This document shows positions 1 to 9,004 of a stretch of 64,000 nucleotides of DNA, piece by piece. Both the position numbers and the translations under genes were made by a program. The first letter of the stretch is position 1; each line of letters begins with the position of its first letter. Source of the stretch: JAGXSE01 sp040757295 (GTDB lineage Bacteria; Bacillota; PH28-bin88); NCBI GenBank assembly GCA_040757295.1, contig JBFLXH010000011.1, forward strand, positions 5,284 to 69,283, given 5' to 3'. The notes below the pieces were generated by a model. That model was not told where the DNA came from. It saw nothing but the letters and a program-made list of their open reading frames with translations, and ran no database searches.

Positions 1-47
1 TTCCCGATCTGGTGGGAGATAAATACCTAAGGGAGTTAGTGAACTGA
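1..47 (+). CDS. C-terminal tail of an upstream reading frame, cut by the window edge
   Basis: The frame starting at base 3 is open to a TGA at 45-47 and ends ...KYLRELVN. Only about 14 residues are visible, so no family can be named. It may be the end of a gene belonging to the catabolic cluster, but an accidental open frame is equally possible. Confidence 0.25.
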   Translation, partial: PDLVGDKYLRELVN

Positions 48-112
48 AGGCTGAGGCGCTGGATCGAGACCTGTGTGCCGGTTGCGGCATGTGGGTGGGG
101 ATGTTATGGTCT
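23..112 (+). pseudogene. Remnant of an FrhB-like (coenzyme F420 hydrogenase beta family) N-terminus
   Basis: Frame 2 after a stop at 20-22 reads ...ELKAEALDRDLCAGCGMWVGML. This resembles the start of FrhB/FdhB-family iron-sulfur flavoproteins, which open with a LCxGCGxCVGxCP ferredoxin motif. The third cysteine position is Trp and similarity ends after about 30 codons, with no start codon or body of the protein. It is read as a decayed fragment. The resemblance is motif-based only, so an accidental match is possible. Confidence 0.3.
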
Positions 113-212
113 CGACCGGGGACAACAAACTGTGGAGGAGGTGCGCTTTGTAGGATAGTCCTATTCTGTAAACATAAAAGCAATAGAAACAGAAAAAGGA
201 GGTCAAAAACCT

Positions 213-1640
213 ATGAGAACCTTTGATCAATACCTTGAAAAACTGCGGGGCATGCGCCCTAATGTTTATCTTGGAGGAAAACTGATCCCCCGGGATGACC
301 ACCAGTTTATGCCCGGCATCCATACTATTGGCCTAACCTATAACCTGGTGAATGAGCCGGAATTTGCAGACCTGTTGGTAACTACTTCCCACCTCACTGG
401 AGAAAAGATTAACCGCTTTAACCACATCCATCAGAATACCGAGGACCTCTTGCAAAAGCAAAAAATGACCCGCCTTTTGTGTCACAAGGCCGGCCGCTGT
501 ATCCAGCGCTGCATGGGGATAGATGCAATGAGTGCCCTCTCGGTGGTGACCAAAGACGCCGATCTGGAACACGGTACCAACTATCATGAGCGCTTCTTAA
601 AATTCCTGCAATATTTTCAAGAGGAAGACTTGGTAGCCAACTGCGCTCAAACCGATGTCAAAGGGGATCGCAGTCTCCGTCCCTTTGAGCAAAATGACCC
701 TGATCAGTACTTAAGGGTGGTGGAAAAGCGGGAAGACGGAATTGTGGTTCGGGGGGCCAAGGCCCACAATACCATTGCGCCCTATACGGACGAGATTATT
801 GCAGTTCCTACCAGAGCAATGACGAAAAACGATAAAGATTATGCGGTGGCCTTTTCCGTTCCGGCTGATACCGAGGGGCTCCACCTGATCAGTGTAGCCC
901 ATAACCAGCGCAAGCGAAAGGAATTTCATGCCCCCATTGAAAACACCGGTGCAGCCCACTCCATTACCGTCTTTGATGATGTGTTTGTACCCTGGGAACG
1001 GGTCTTCCTCTGCGGGGAAACCAAGCAGGCCGGGCAGCTGGCGGCTCTGTTCGCTACCTACCACCGGCACAGCTATACAGGGTGCAAGCCGGCGATGACG
1101 GACATCCTGATGGGGACCACTGCCCTGGTAGCAGAGTACAACGGCATAGAAAAGGCCTCCCATGTGCGGGATAAGCTGGCCGAGATGATCACTGTTGCTG
1201 AACTTGTATATGCAGCCGGGATCGCTGCCTCTGTCTGCGGGCGGAAAGCGGCTTCCGGCACCTGTGTGCCTGATGTTGTCTATACAAACGTTGCCCGGTA
1301 TCATGCAGGTGTCAATATTTACCATGAGTTTGAAACCCTAGCAGACATCGCCGGGGGGCTGGCTGCCACCCTGCCCCATGAGGAGGATTTCATCAGTCCT
1401 GAGACCAAAGACTTCCTGGAAAAATACATCATGCGGAAGGCTGATGTGCCGCCGGAAAAGGTGCACCGTTGTTACCGGCTAATTGAGAACCTGATTGCTT
1501 CGGCGCCGGGGGCGGCATCTCAAATCAGCGGTATTCACGGCGGCGGTTCCCCCATTATGGAGAAGATCGCCATCAGGGCCATGTATGATCTGGAGGCCAA
1601 GAAAAGGATCGCCAAATACCTGGCGGGTATCGCAGATTAA
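213..1640 (+). CDS. abfD: 4-hydroxybutyryl-CoA dehydratase / vinylacetyl-CoA delta-isomerase
   Basis: This 475-residue flavoprotein dehydrates 4-hydroxybutyryl-CoA to crotonyl-CoA by a radical mechanism using FAD and a [4Fe-4S] cluster. The family is about 490 residues. Its unusual ligand set, known from the Clostridium aminobutyricum enzyme as C99, C103, H292 and C299, is present here as C96xxxC100 and H284 with C291. This separates it from the homologous 4-hydroxyphenylacetate 3-monooxygenases, which lack the cluster. AGGAGGT at 197-203 lies nine bases before the ATG. It heads a run of beta-oxidation-type genes, and the thiolase gene follows after 20 bases. Its product crotonyl-CoA is the substrate of the hydratase encoded at 8196. 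Together they indicate a 4-hydroxybutyrate-type (or 4-aminobutyrate-derived) degradation route, though the natural substrate is an inference. Confidence 0.9.
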   Translation: MRTFDQYLEKLRGMRPNVYLGGKLIPRDDHQFMPGIHTIGLTYNLVNEPEFADLLVTTSHLTGEKINRFNHIHQNTEDLLQKQKMTRLLCHKAGRCIQRCMGIDAMSALSVVTKDADLEHGTNYHERFLKFLQYFQEEDLVANCAQTDVKGDRSLRPFEQNDPDQYLRVVEKREDGIVVRGAKAHNTIAPYTDEIIAVPTRAMTKNDKDYAVAFSVPADTEGLHLISVAHNQRKRKEFHAPIENTGAAHSITVFDDVFVPWERVFLCGETKQAGQLAALFATYHRHSYTGCKPAMTDILMGTTALVAEYNGIEKASHVRDKLAEMITVAELVYAAGIAASVCGRKAASGTCVPDVVYTNVARYHAGVNIYHEFETLADIAGGLAATLPHEEDFISPETKDFLEKYIMRKADVPPEKVHRCYRLIENLIASAPGAASQISGIHGGGSPIMEKIAIRAMYDLEAKKRIAKYLAGIAD

Positions 1641-1660
1641 CCGGGAAGGGGAGAAAAACC

Positions 1661-2848
1661 GTGAGGGAAGTCTTCATTATCAGCGCAACCAGGACGGCTA
1701 TCGGAAAGTTTGGTGGTACCTTGCGGACAGTTTCATCAAGGGATCTGGCAACAGTAGTTATCCTTGAGTCGTTGCGGAAGGCCGGGCTGGAGCCTAACCA
1801 GGTGGAAGAGGTAATCATGGGGGAAGCCAGGCAAAGTACCGAAAACGCTAATGTGGCCCGGGTAGCTTCTCTGGCTGCCGGCATTCCGGAGGAAGTGCCG
1901 GCCTACACAATCAACCGCCTATGTGCTTCCGCCATGCAGGCCTTGAACTGCGGCTACCAGCAAATTATGTTGGGAGAAAGCGACATTGTGGTAGTTGGCG
2001 GCACGGAGAACATGAGCCGGTCGCCCCACTACATTCGAAACGGGCGTTTTGGTGATGAAGATCTGCAGTTGATCGATTCCAACCTCGAAGGGGGTTCCCG
2101 AGCCCAGCCTGTGGAAACCTACGGGCCCAATCTTGGAATGGGTCAGACAGCGGAGAATGTGGCCGAGGAGTTCAACATCAGCCGGGAGGACCAGGATCTT
2201 TTCGCCCTCAGAAGCCAAGAGCTGGCTGCCAGGGCCATAGCGGAAGGAAAATTCCAAGCAGAGATCGTGCCGGTTGAGGTGAGGAGCAAAAAGGGCAGTG
2301 TACTGTTTGCCATTGATGAATTTCCCCGGCCCGACACTTCCCTGGCCGCCCTGGCCAAACTGAAACCGGCTTTCAAGCCGGGTGGATCGGTTACAGCGGG
2401 GAACTCCTGTGGACGCAATGACGGCGCCTCAGCTCTGGTATTGATGTCGGGCGATACGGTGCGGGCCCTGGGATGCCAGCCGCTGGCCCGGATTGCCGGG
2501 GTAGTTGCCGCCGGGGTTTCCCCCCGGGTGATGGGCATTGGCCCGGTTCCGGCGGTGCGAAAGGTTTTGGGCAAAACCGGCCTCGCTAATGCTGATATCG
2601 ACCTGATTGAATTGAATGAGGCTTTTGCCTCTCAAGCCCTGGCCGTAATTAGAGAATTGGAGCTTGATCCAAAAAAGGTCAATGTCAATGGAGGCGCTAT
2701 AGCATTGGGGCATCCCCTGGGCAGTACGGGTACACGGCTAATTGTCACCCTGCTCCATGAAATGGCCAGACGGCAGGCCCGTTTTGGTTTGGCCACCCTT
2801 TGTGTGGGCGGAGGCCAAGGAATGGCTACTATTGTCGAAAGAGTCTAA
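1661..2848 (+). CDS. Acetyl-CoA acetyltransferase (thiolase)
   Basis: This 395-residue thiolase II cleaves acetoacetyl-CoA with CoA to two acetyl-CoA, or runs in reverse. The nucleophilic cysteine is C88 in NRLCAS. The NEAFA motif, the His of GGAIALGHPLG and the second active-site Cys in CVGGGQG are all in place near the C-terminus, and the length is normal. GTG is the start, preceded by a GGGAAGGGGAG ribosome-binding site. It lies between the 4-hydroxybutyryl-CoA dehydratase and acyl-CoA synthetase genes, probably co-transcribed with both. A broken thiolase C-terminal piece also occurs at 14970. Confidence 0.93.
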   Translation: MREVFIISATRTAIGKFGGTLRTVSSRDLATVVILESLRKAGLEPNQVEEVIMGEARQSTENANVARVASLAAGIPEEVPAYTINRLCASAMQALNCGYQQIMLGESDIVVVGGTENMSRSPHYIRNGRFGDEDLQLIDSNLEGGSRAQPVETYGPNLGMGQTAENVAEEFNISREDQDLFALRSQELAARAIAEGKFQAEIVPVEVRSKKGSVLFAIDEFPRPDTSLAALAKLKPAFKPGGSVTAGNSCGRNDGASALVLMSGDTVRALGCQPLARIAGVVAAGVSPRVMGIGPVPAVRKVLGKTGLANADIDLIELNEAFASQALAVIRELELDPKKVNVNGGAIALGHPLGSTGTRLIVTLLHEMARRQARFGLATLCVGGGQGMATIVERV

Positions 2849-2873
2849 AAACCAGCTATTAGGGAGGGGGATT

Positions 2874-5012
2874 ATGGTGAAAGCCACCGCCGAAGAGCTG
2901 AGGTCATTCTTCTACCCGCGAAGCGTGGCCATCATCGGTGCATCCAATAACTTGGACAGTATCAGCGGCCGTCCCGTCAAATACCTGGCCAGCAACGGTT
3001 ATCAGGGAAAAATTTTTCCGGTTAACCCCAAATACAACGAGATTGCCGGCTTCCAGTGCTACCCCAGCGTGGGAGATATCCCTGGGGAGGTGGATATGGC
3101 TATTGTGGCAGTCTCAGTTCAACGGCTGTTTGGTTCACTGGAGGAGTGTGCAGCAAAAGGAGTCAAAAATGCAGTGATTTTTACCTCAGGCTTTGCTGAG
3201 GTGGGGAAGGAAGGGGAACAGCTCCAGGAACGCCTGGGGGCGCTTGCCCAAAGCAGCGGTATGCGGATTTGCGGTCCAAACTGCATCGGCACTGTCAACC
3301 TTCCCGGGCAGGTGGTGGCCAGCTTCAGCCCTATTTTTGATGCGGCTGGTTTCCAAACCGGTCAGGTGGGCCTGGTTTCCCAGAGCGGCGCCTTGGGCCA
3401 TGGCTTGTTCACCTTTGCGGCTGAGGCGGGTTTGGGCTTTTCCTATGTGATCAGTTCCGGCAATGAAGTAGACTTGACCACTGCCGATTACCTGCGCTTC
3501 ATGATTGAGGATCCGGTCACTCGGGTCATCATGGTCTACCTGGAGGGATGGCGCGATGGAGAGGAGTTTTTCAACCTTGCCCGGCGGGCATCCCAGCAAA
3601 AGAAACCTATCTTGGTGTTGAAGGTGGGGCGGACTCAGGTCGGCAGCAAGGCTGCCATGTCCCATACAGCTTCCCTTACCGGCAGCGATGCTGTCTATGA
3701 TGCCCTCTTCCGCCAAACAGGAGTAATCCGTGCTGATGACCTGTCTGACCTGGTGAACATGGCCATTGCCTTTGTCTCCGGCAAGATCCCAACCGGAAAC
3801 GGTTTGGCGGTAGTAACTGGTTCCGGGGGAGCAGGGATTTTGATGGCTGATCACGCTGAGGTCCATGGGTTGGCGCTGCCGGAGGTAGGCGGCGAGACCA
3901 GGGCGGAGCTCCTAAAGATTATTCCACCCTTTGGAAGCGCCATGAACCCGGTTGATGTAACAGGGCAGGTATTGAACGATACTACCCTGTTCCGCAAAAC
4001 GATGGCCATCCTGCTTGCGGACCCCCAGATTCACATGATTACGGTAATGCTGAGCACTGCCAGCGGCCAGCTGGCAGTGCAACTGGCAACAGACATTGCG
4101 GCGGTGGCAAACTCGACGGAAAAACCGGTAGTGGTGACCTGGAGCGGAGCCAAGAACCTGGCTTTAGAAGCCAGGCAGCTTTTAAAGGAGCGGGGAGTCC
4201 CATGTTACGACACTCCGGGGCAAACGGCTCAGGCATTAGGCGCTCTGACCCGCTACGGGCGGTTTTTGCAGATGAGGAAAGATTGTCAGGTTCTTGCTGC
4301 CAGCGCAGCCTATGAACCGGTTAAGGACCTGTCTTGGTTGCAGCAGGTGACAACAAGGGCACTGACAGAAAGGGACTCCAAGAAACTGCTGCAGGCTTAC
4401 GGCATTCCGGTAACCAGGGAGGGTCTGGCTGCCACTGCCGGCGAGGCGGGAGCCCTGGCTGAAAAAATCGGTTTCCCTGTGTGTGTCAAAGTGGAATCGC
4501 CCCAGATCATGCACAAAACCGAAGCAAAAGCTATTCGCCTGAACCTGTCTACCCGGGAAGAGGTTGAAACAGCTTTCCGGGAAGTAACGGCTAATGCCAG
4601 GGCTTACTCTCCGACAGCTGAGATCAGGGGCGCCGTAGTTCAGGAAATGGTGGGCAAAGGGATTGAAGTCATCCTGGGTGTCAACAACGACAGCCCCTTT
4701 GGTCCCGTGATCATGTTTGGACTGGGCGGCATCTTTGTGGAGATATTGAAGGATGTTTCCCGTCGGATTGCGCCATTAACCAGGGAGGATGCCGAGGAAA
4801 TGGTCAGAGAAATAAAGGGCTATCCGCTGCTGCAGGGTGTGCGTGGGGAGCCGCCGGCCGATGTTGAAGCCCTGGTAGACACCCTTCTCAAGCTTTGCGA
4901 GTTGGCAGTTGACCTGCGAGGGGAAATCAAGGAACTGGATATCAATCCCTTGATTGTGCTGCCCCGCGGCCGGGGAGTAAAAGTGGCTGATGCCCTGGTA
5001 ATAAGAAAATAA
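2874..5012 (+). CDS. Acetate/acyl-CoA synthetase (ADP-forming), alpha-beta fusion
   Basis: This NDP-forming acyl-CoA synthetase family enzyme (712 residues) converts acyl-CoA, ADP and phosphate to acid, CoA and ATP. It therefore conserves energy at the end of the route encoded here. The order is a CoA-binding Rossmann domain (about 10-105, IGAS near 21), succinyl-CoA-ligase-like domains with QSGALGHG near 170, the phospho-His H264 in MSHTASLTG, and an ATP-grasp domain from about 490. The ATP-grasp glycine loop GLGGIFVE and the terminal ELDINPL motif are intact. The open frame begins at 2742 inside the thiolase gene, but ATG 2874 follows AGGGAGGGGG at the right distance and matches the family N-terminus. 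Compare the degenerate paralogue at 17328. Confidence 0.9.
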   Translation: MVKATAEELRSFFYPRSVAIIGASNNLDSISGRPVKYLASNGYQGKIFPVNPKYNEIAGFQCYPSVGDIPGEVDMAIVAVSVQRLFGSLEECAAKGVKNAVIFTSGFAEVGKEGEQLQERLGALAQSSGMRICGPNCIGTVNLPGQVVASFSPIFDAAGFQTGQVGLVSQSGALGHGLFTFAAEAGLGFSYVISSGNEVDLTTADYLRFMIEDPVTRVIMVYLEGWRDGEEFFNLARRASQQKKPILVLKVGRTQVGSKAAMSHTASLTGSDAVYDALFRQTGVIRADDLSDLVNMAIAFVSGKIPTGNGLAVVTGSGGAGILMADHAEVHGLALPEVGGETRAELLKIIPPFGSAMNPVDVTGQVLNDTTLFRKTMAILLADPQIHMITVMLSTASGQLAVQLATDIAAVANSTEKPVVVTWSGAKNLALEARQLLKERGVPCYDTPGQTAQALGALTRYGRFLQMRKDCQVLAASAAYEPVKDLSWLQQVTTRALTERDSKKLLQAYGIPVTREGLAATAGEAGALAEKIGFPVCVKVESPQIMHKTEAKAIRLNLSTREEVETAFREVTANARAYSPTAEIRGAVVQEMVGKGIEVILGVNNDSPFGPVIMFGLGGIFVEILKDVSRRIAPLTREDAEEMVREIKGYPLLQGVRGEPPADVEALVDTLLKLCELAVDLRGEIKELDINPLIVLPRGRGVKVADALVIRK

Positions 5013-5051
5013 GTAAGCTCTAGTAATTGGCTAAGTATGGGGGGGAGCAGC

Positions 5052-5395
5052 TTGCAGGCGTGCTTGGAAGGAATCCGGATCCTGGAGTTAACCCATTTTA
5101 TCGCTGGGCCCTTTTGCGGTCAATTACTGGCGGGCATGGGGGCAGAGGTGATCAAGATCGAGCGCCCCGGAGAGGGGGAGGCCGGCCGCTGTTTTTGCAG
5201 CTAGTGGAAAAGGCAGATGTGGTAATTGAGAACTTAAGGCCTGGTTTGCTCAACCGAGCTGGCCTTGGGTATGACAACCTGCGGCAGGTCAACCCCCGTG
5301 TGGTGATGACTTCGATTTCCGGGTTCGGGCAGTATGGGCCTTATAAAGACCGGCAGGCCCTGGATATGGTGATTCAGGAGGAAGGGATTATCTAA
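5052..5395 (+). pseudogene. CaiB/BaiF-type CoA-transferase, frameshifted and truncated
   Basis: From TTG 5052 the frame encodes a typical class III CoA-transferase start (LEGIRILELTHFIAGPFCGQ, then GAEVIKIERPGEGEAGR). It runs into TAG soon after. The following part of the family (LVEKADVVIENLRPG, then VNPRVVMTSISGFGQYGP) continues in another frame from about 5190. The segment that normally joins the two is missing, and the protein stops at 5395, about a quarter of the usual 400 residues. So there is one internal deletion with a frame change and loss of the C-terminus. The neighbouring synthetase may now supply CoA activation. Confidence 0.8.
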
Positions 5396-5414
5396 GAGAG
5401 GAGAGAGGAGATCA

Positions 5415-6293
5415 ATGGATATTGATGAGGTGAAAAAGGTATGTGTCGTAGGGGCCGGCGCCATGGGCTCCCAAATTGCCCTGAATACTGCCCTGTATGG
5501 ATACCAGGTATCATTGACAGACACTTCCCCTGAGGTGCTGCAAAAGGCCCGGGACTGGGCGGCTGAATACCTGGAATCCCGTGTAGCCAAGGGGAAAATA
5601 ACTGCGGAAAAGGCAGCAGAGGCTAAAGCCGCTCTTGTTTTTGCAAAAGACCTGCAGACTGCTGCCAAAGATGCGGATGTGGTTATTGAGGCAGTGGTGG
5701 AAAAATTGGACATTAAAAGGCAGCTTTTCGCTGAACTGGACAATATCTGCCCGGCCCACACCATCCTTGCTACCAACAGTTCCACCATTGTCAGCTCCAA
5801 AATCGCTGATGCAACTAAGCGCCCAGACAAAGTCTTAAACATGCATTATTTTAACCCGGCCCTGGTAATGGAGCTTGTGGAGGTAGTCCAGGGACCCCAT
5901 ACTTCTGAAGAAAGCGCCCAGCTAATCATGGAGCTATCCCGCCGGACGGGGAAAATTCCCATTTTACTTAAAAAAGAAATTTCGGGGTTTGTGGCCAACA
6001 GGATCTTAGGGGCAGTAATCAGGGAAGCCTGCTCCTTGTTGGAGAAGGGTATCGCTACTCATGAAGAGATTGACTTGGCTGTAGAAAAAGCTCTGCGTTA
6101 CCCTTTGGGGCCTTTCCGGTTGATGGATATGACCGGAATCGATGTTTCTTACCTGGTGCGGGAACAACGCTTTAATGAAACAGGTCTGGAGGAGGACCGT
6201 CCACCCAGGGTAATTGAGGAAAAGTATAAAAAAGGCGAGTGGGGAAAAAAGACGGGCAAGGGTTTCTACGATTATGCCCAAGGGCCTAAGTAG
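5415..6293 (+). CDS. 3-hydroxyacyl-CoA dehydrogenase (3-hydroxybutyryl-CoA dehydrogenase type)
   Basis: This 292-residue NAD(P)-dependent enzyme oxidises (S)-3-hydroxybutyryl-CoA to acetoacetyl-CoA. The dinucleotide loop GAGAMGSQ is at 13-20. The catalytic residues of the family are visible as S122/S123 in TNSST, H144 in HYFNP and the Asn of GFVANR. The C-terminal helical domain ends in KKTGKGFYDY. Start ATG follows a purine-rich GAGAGGAGAGAGGAG stretch. A second paralogue is encoded at 7319, and the two differ enough to suggest separate chain-length or cofactor preferences. Confidence 0.92.
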   Translation: MDIDEVKKVCVVGAGAMGSQIALNTALYGYQVSLTDTSPEVLQKARDWAAEYLESRVAKGKITAEKAAEAKAALVFAKDLQTAAKDADVVIEAVVEKLDIKRQLFAELDNICPAHTILATNSSTIVSSKIADATKRPDKVLNMHYFNPALVMELVEVVQGPHTSEESAQLIMELSRRTGKIPILLKKEISGFVANRILGAVIREACSLLEKGIATHEEIDLAVEKALRYPLGPFRLMDMTGIDVSYLVREQRFNETGLEEDRPPRVIEEKYKKGEWGKKTGKGFYDYAQGPK

Positions 6294-6316
6294 CTCTGGG
6301 AAAAGGGGGAGATGGG

Positions 6317-7078
6317 ATGGCCACAATTGGTGTTGGTGGAGTAAGTATTTACTGCGATACTGGAGAGACCGGGCCTGGCCAAGGGAAAACGGTGGTACTG
6401 GTACATGGTGCTGGAGGGAGCAGCAGCCGCTGGCGATACCAGGTCAAGGCTCTGGCCAATATCCACTCCCCCGTGGCCCTAGACCTGCCGGGTCACGGTT
6501 TGTCCGGCGGTCAACCCTGTGATCAGGTTTTCTTATACCGGGAATGGGTTAAGCAGTTTGTGGACGTTCTGGGCTTAAAAAAGATTGTCCTGGCCGGGCA
6601 TTCCATGGGCGGTGCGATTGCCCTTGATTTTGCCCTGACCTACCAGTCCTATTTAGAAGGTTTAATCCTGGTGAGTACCGGCGCCAGGCTGAGGGTAGAC
6701 CCGGCCAGGCTGGAGAGTTATCAGAAGGGTGAATACCGGGTGGAATGGGCGCGAATGTCCTATTCACCTGCAGCTCCGCCAGAACTGGTGGAAAAAGGAG
6801 TGCAGGAAACCCTGACAGCGGATCCGGCGGTTAGGTATGCCGATTTCCTGGCCTGTGACCGTTTTGATGCAATGTCCCGTCTATCCGACATTTCAAGACC
6901 TACCCTGGTGATCTGCGGCCGGGACGATGTGGCGACACCGGTCAAGTTTTCGCAGCATCTTGCGGAAAAAATACCTGGGGCTCGCCTGGTTTTGCTGCCA
7001 CGAGCGGCCCACATGGTCATGCTGGAGAAGCCGCAAGAGGTGAATGAGGCAATACTCGAATTTTTACAGGAACTTTAG
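6317..7078 (+). CDS. Alpha/beta hydrolase
   Basis: This 253-residue alpha/beta-hydrolase-fold protein has a complete triad: the nucleophile elbow GHSMGG, the Asp in ICGRDD and the His in RAAHMV. The HGAGG oxyanion loop lies near the N-terminus. The family includes enol-lactonases, esterases and thioesterases. Within this cluster a lactonase opening a gamma-lactone to a hydroxy acid, or a thioesterase, would fit, but the substrate cannot be read from the sequence. The gene follows the dehydrogenase after 23 bases and closes the first transcription block. Confidence 0.85.
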   Translation: MATIGVGGVSIYCDTGETGPGQGKTVVLVHGAGGSSSRWRYQVKALANIHSPVALDLPGHGLSGGQPCDQVFLYREWVKQFVDVLGLKKIVLAGHSMGGAIALDFALTYQSYLEGLILVSTGARLRVDPARLESYQKGEYRVEWARMSYSPAAPPELVEKGVQETLTADPAVRYADFLACDRFDAMSRLSDISRPTLVICGRDDVATPVKFSQHLAEKIPGARLVLLPRAAHMVMLEKPQEVNEAILEFLQEL

Positions 7079-7217
7079 AAAATGCAAAGTCGCATGCTCA
7101 TTGCGCAACTGCATCCCGCTGGGTTTGGTTAGGCCATAGATCCCCAGGTATGATGTAAAAAATCCTTTAAAAATAAAGAATGGAATATTTTTTTCAAAAT
7201 GGACTTTTAAACCAGGT

Positions 7218-7233
7218 TGGTATCGATATTGCA
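7218..7233 (+). promoter_or_regulatory. Sigma-54 (-24/-12) promoter
   Basis: TGGTATCGATATTGCA keeps the invariant GG and GC of sigma-54 promoters with exactly ten bases between them and the TTGCA element at -12. It lies in the 240-base gap before the second 3-hydroxyacyl-CoA dehydrogenase gene, about 85 bases upstream of its start codon. A sigma-54 activator gene is encoded at 15176, so a cognate pair is likely. Confidence 0.7.
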
Positions 7234-7318
7234 TTTTCTAAAATTACCGAATAGCGCTGTGCTGAAGAAATCGGTCAAAAGGGAAGGAGGGGAGCTTGCC
7301 TTAGGGCAAGGAGCAATT

Positions 7319-8182
7319 ATGGCAATTAACAGAGTGGCTGTGTTGGGAGCAGGGTTAATGGGCCGGGGCATTGCCCATGTGGCTGCATTAGGGGGTTATC
7401 AGGTAACCTTGCGGGACATCAGCAATGAAATTTTAACAAAGGCGGTTGGCGTAATTACAAACAACCTGCAAAAAGGAGTTGAAATCGGCAAGTTATCCAG
7501 CCAGGCTAAGGAAGAAGCCCTCAACAGGATTTACCCGGTAACGAGTTTGCCTGATGCGGTAAAAGAGGCTGATTTCGTAATTGAGGCTGTACCGGAAGAC
7601 CTCAAACTTAAACACCAGATTTTTATGGAGCTAGACCGGCTGTGTCCACCCCATGCTGTAATGAGCACAAATACCTCGGCCAAGAGCATCACGGAAATTG
7701 CTGCTGTAACTAAGCGGCCTCACATGGTGGTAGGCATGCATTTTTTTAACCCAGCCCATGTCATGAAGTTGGTTGAAATTGTCCGGGGTCTGGAAACCTG
7801 CGATTTGGCGGTGGCCATAACGAAAGAAGTTGCCTGCCGCATGGGCAAAGAAACGGTAGAGGTGAACGAGTTCCCCGGTTTTGCGACCAGCCGGATCAAT
7901 GCCATGATTGGTAACGAGGCGTTTTACATGTTGATGGAAGGAGTAGCCTCTGCCAGGGATATTGATAAGGCTTTAAAGCTAGGCCTTAATCACCCGATGG
8001 GACCCTTCGAAATGGGGGACCTGGTTGGTTGGGATACCAGGCTGAAGGTGCTGGAATATTTGCATGCCAGTCTGGGCGAAAAATTTCGGCCCTGCCCGTT
8101 GTTAATCAAATATGTGAACGCTGGCCGGCTAGGCCGGAAAGTGGGGCTGGGTGTTTACGAATACCCGGAGAGCACTAAGTAA
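7319..8182 (+). CDS. 3-hydroxyacyl-CoA dehydrogenase, second paralogue
   Basis: This 287-residue enzyme is of the same family as the one at 5415. It carries GAGLMGRGIA for NAD binding, TNTSAKS for the catalytic Ser, HFFNP for the catalytic His and GFATSRI for the Asn-containing loop (Ser replaces Asn at the usual position). The open frame extends upstream to 7217, across the sigma-54 promoter. ATG 7319, behind AAGGAG, gives the normal family N-terminus. It is the first gene of the second transcription block, and the enoyl-CoA hydratase gene follows after 13 bases. Confidence 0.9.
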   Translation: MAINRVAVLGAGLMGRGIAHVAALGGYQVTLRDISNEILTKAVGVITNNLQKGVEIGKLSSQAKEEALNRIYPVTSLPDAVKEADFVIEAVPEDLKLKHQIFMELDRLCPPHAVMSTNTSAKSITEIAAVTKRPHMVVGMHFFNPAHVMKLVEIVRGLETCDLAVAITKEVACRMGKETVEVNEFPGFATSRINAMIGNEAFYMLMEGVASARDIDKALKLGLNHPMGPFEMGDLVGWDTRLKVLEYLHASLGEKFRPCPLLIKYVNAGRLGRKVGLGVYEYPESTK

Positions 8183-8195
8183 AGGGGTGAATGGT

Positions 8196-8972
8196 GTGTC
8201 TTATCAGAACTTATTAATATCCAGGGAAGGCGCCCTCGCTATTGTCACTATCAACCGGCCGGAAGTTCGGAATGCCCTGGACCCCCAGACCTGGGCCGAG
8301 CTGAGGGCGGCCTTCCGGGAGATGAAATTTGATGATGAAGTGAAGGTGGTCATCCTCACAGGGGCCGGAGGAAAAGCCTTTGCCTCTGGGGCAGATATCA
8401 GGTCACTAAAAGAGAGAAAGGCCTTAGATGTCTTGAAAAACGAAGCCAGCGAGGCCCTGAACGATATTGAGTATTTAAATAAGCCGGTAATAGCGGCCAT
8501 TGACGGTTTTGCCCTGGGCGGAGGCTGCGAGGTTGCCATGGCCTGTGATATGCGCATTGCAACAACCCGATCCAAGTTCGGTCAGCCCGAAGTCAGCTTG
8601 GGGATTATTCCGGGAGCAGGAGGCACTCTCCGTTTGCAGAGGCTAGTGGGAGTAGGGAAAGCGAAAGAACTAATCTTTACCGGGGACATCCTGGATGCTA
8701 CCGAAGCCCAGCGGATCGGCTTGGTCAACAAAGTGGTGGAACCGGAACAATTAATGGATGCTGCCCGGGAAATGGCCGAAAAGATCATGGCCAAGGGGCC
8801 TGTAGCTGTCAGTGTGGCCAAAGCGGCAATTAATGTGGGCAGTAACACAGACTTTTTCTCTGCCATGCTTGTGGAAAGGTTAGCTCAGACAGTGGCTTTT
8901 TCTACCGCGGATCGCATCGAAGGGACTACAGCATTTCTGGAGAAACGCAAACCAGACTTTAAAAATCAATAA
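8196..8972 (+). CDS. Enoyl-CoA hydratase (crotonase family)
   Basis: This 258-residue crotonase hydrates crotonyl-CoA to (S)-3-hydroxybutyryl-CoA. The oxyanion-hole segments ASGADI and ALGGGCEVAMACD are intact. Both catalytic glutamates of the rat enzyme (E144, E164) have counterparts in GGCEV and QPEVSLG. GTG 8196 is preferred because AAAGGGG lies eight bases upstream and MSYQNLL matches the family start. GTG 8187 is in frame but too close to that site. It bridges the dehydratase product and the dehydrogenases. Confidence 0.9.
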   Translation: MSYQNLLISREGALAIVTINRPEVRNALDPQTWAELRAAFREMKFDDEVKVVILTGAGGKAFASGADIRSLKERKALDVLKNEASEALNDIEYLNKPVIAAIDGFALGGGCEVAMACDMRIATTRSKFGQPEVSLGIIPGAGGTLRLQRLVGVGKAKELIFTGDILDATEAQRIGLVNKVVEPEQLMDAAREMAEKIMAKGPVAVSVAKAAINVGSNTDFFSAMLVERLAQTVAFSTADRIEGTTAFLEKRKPDFKNQ

Positions 8973-9004
8973 TTTTTTTGGCATAAGTGTGGGGAGGGAA
9001 AGCA

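Noticed and set aside
151..165. TAGGATAGTCCTA palindrome upstream of abfD as an operator
   Set aside because: Arms are only five bases and no second copy occurs in the cluster, so no regulator can be argued.
711..1325. Long minus-strand ORF (204 codons) opposite abfD
   Set aside because: It lies entirely within a strongly supported gene on the other strand, has no family resemblance and no ribosome site.
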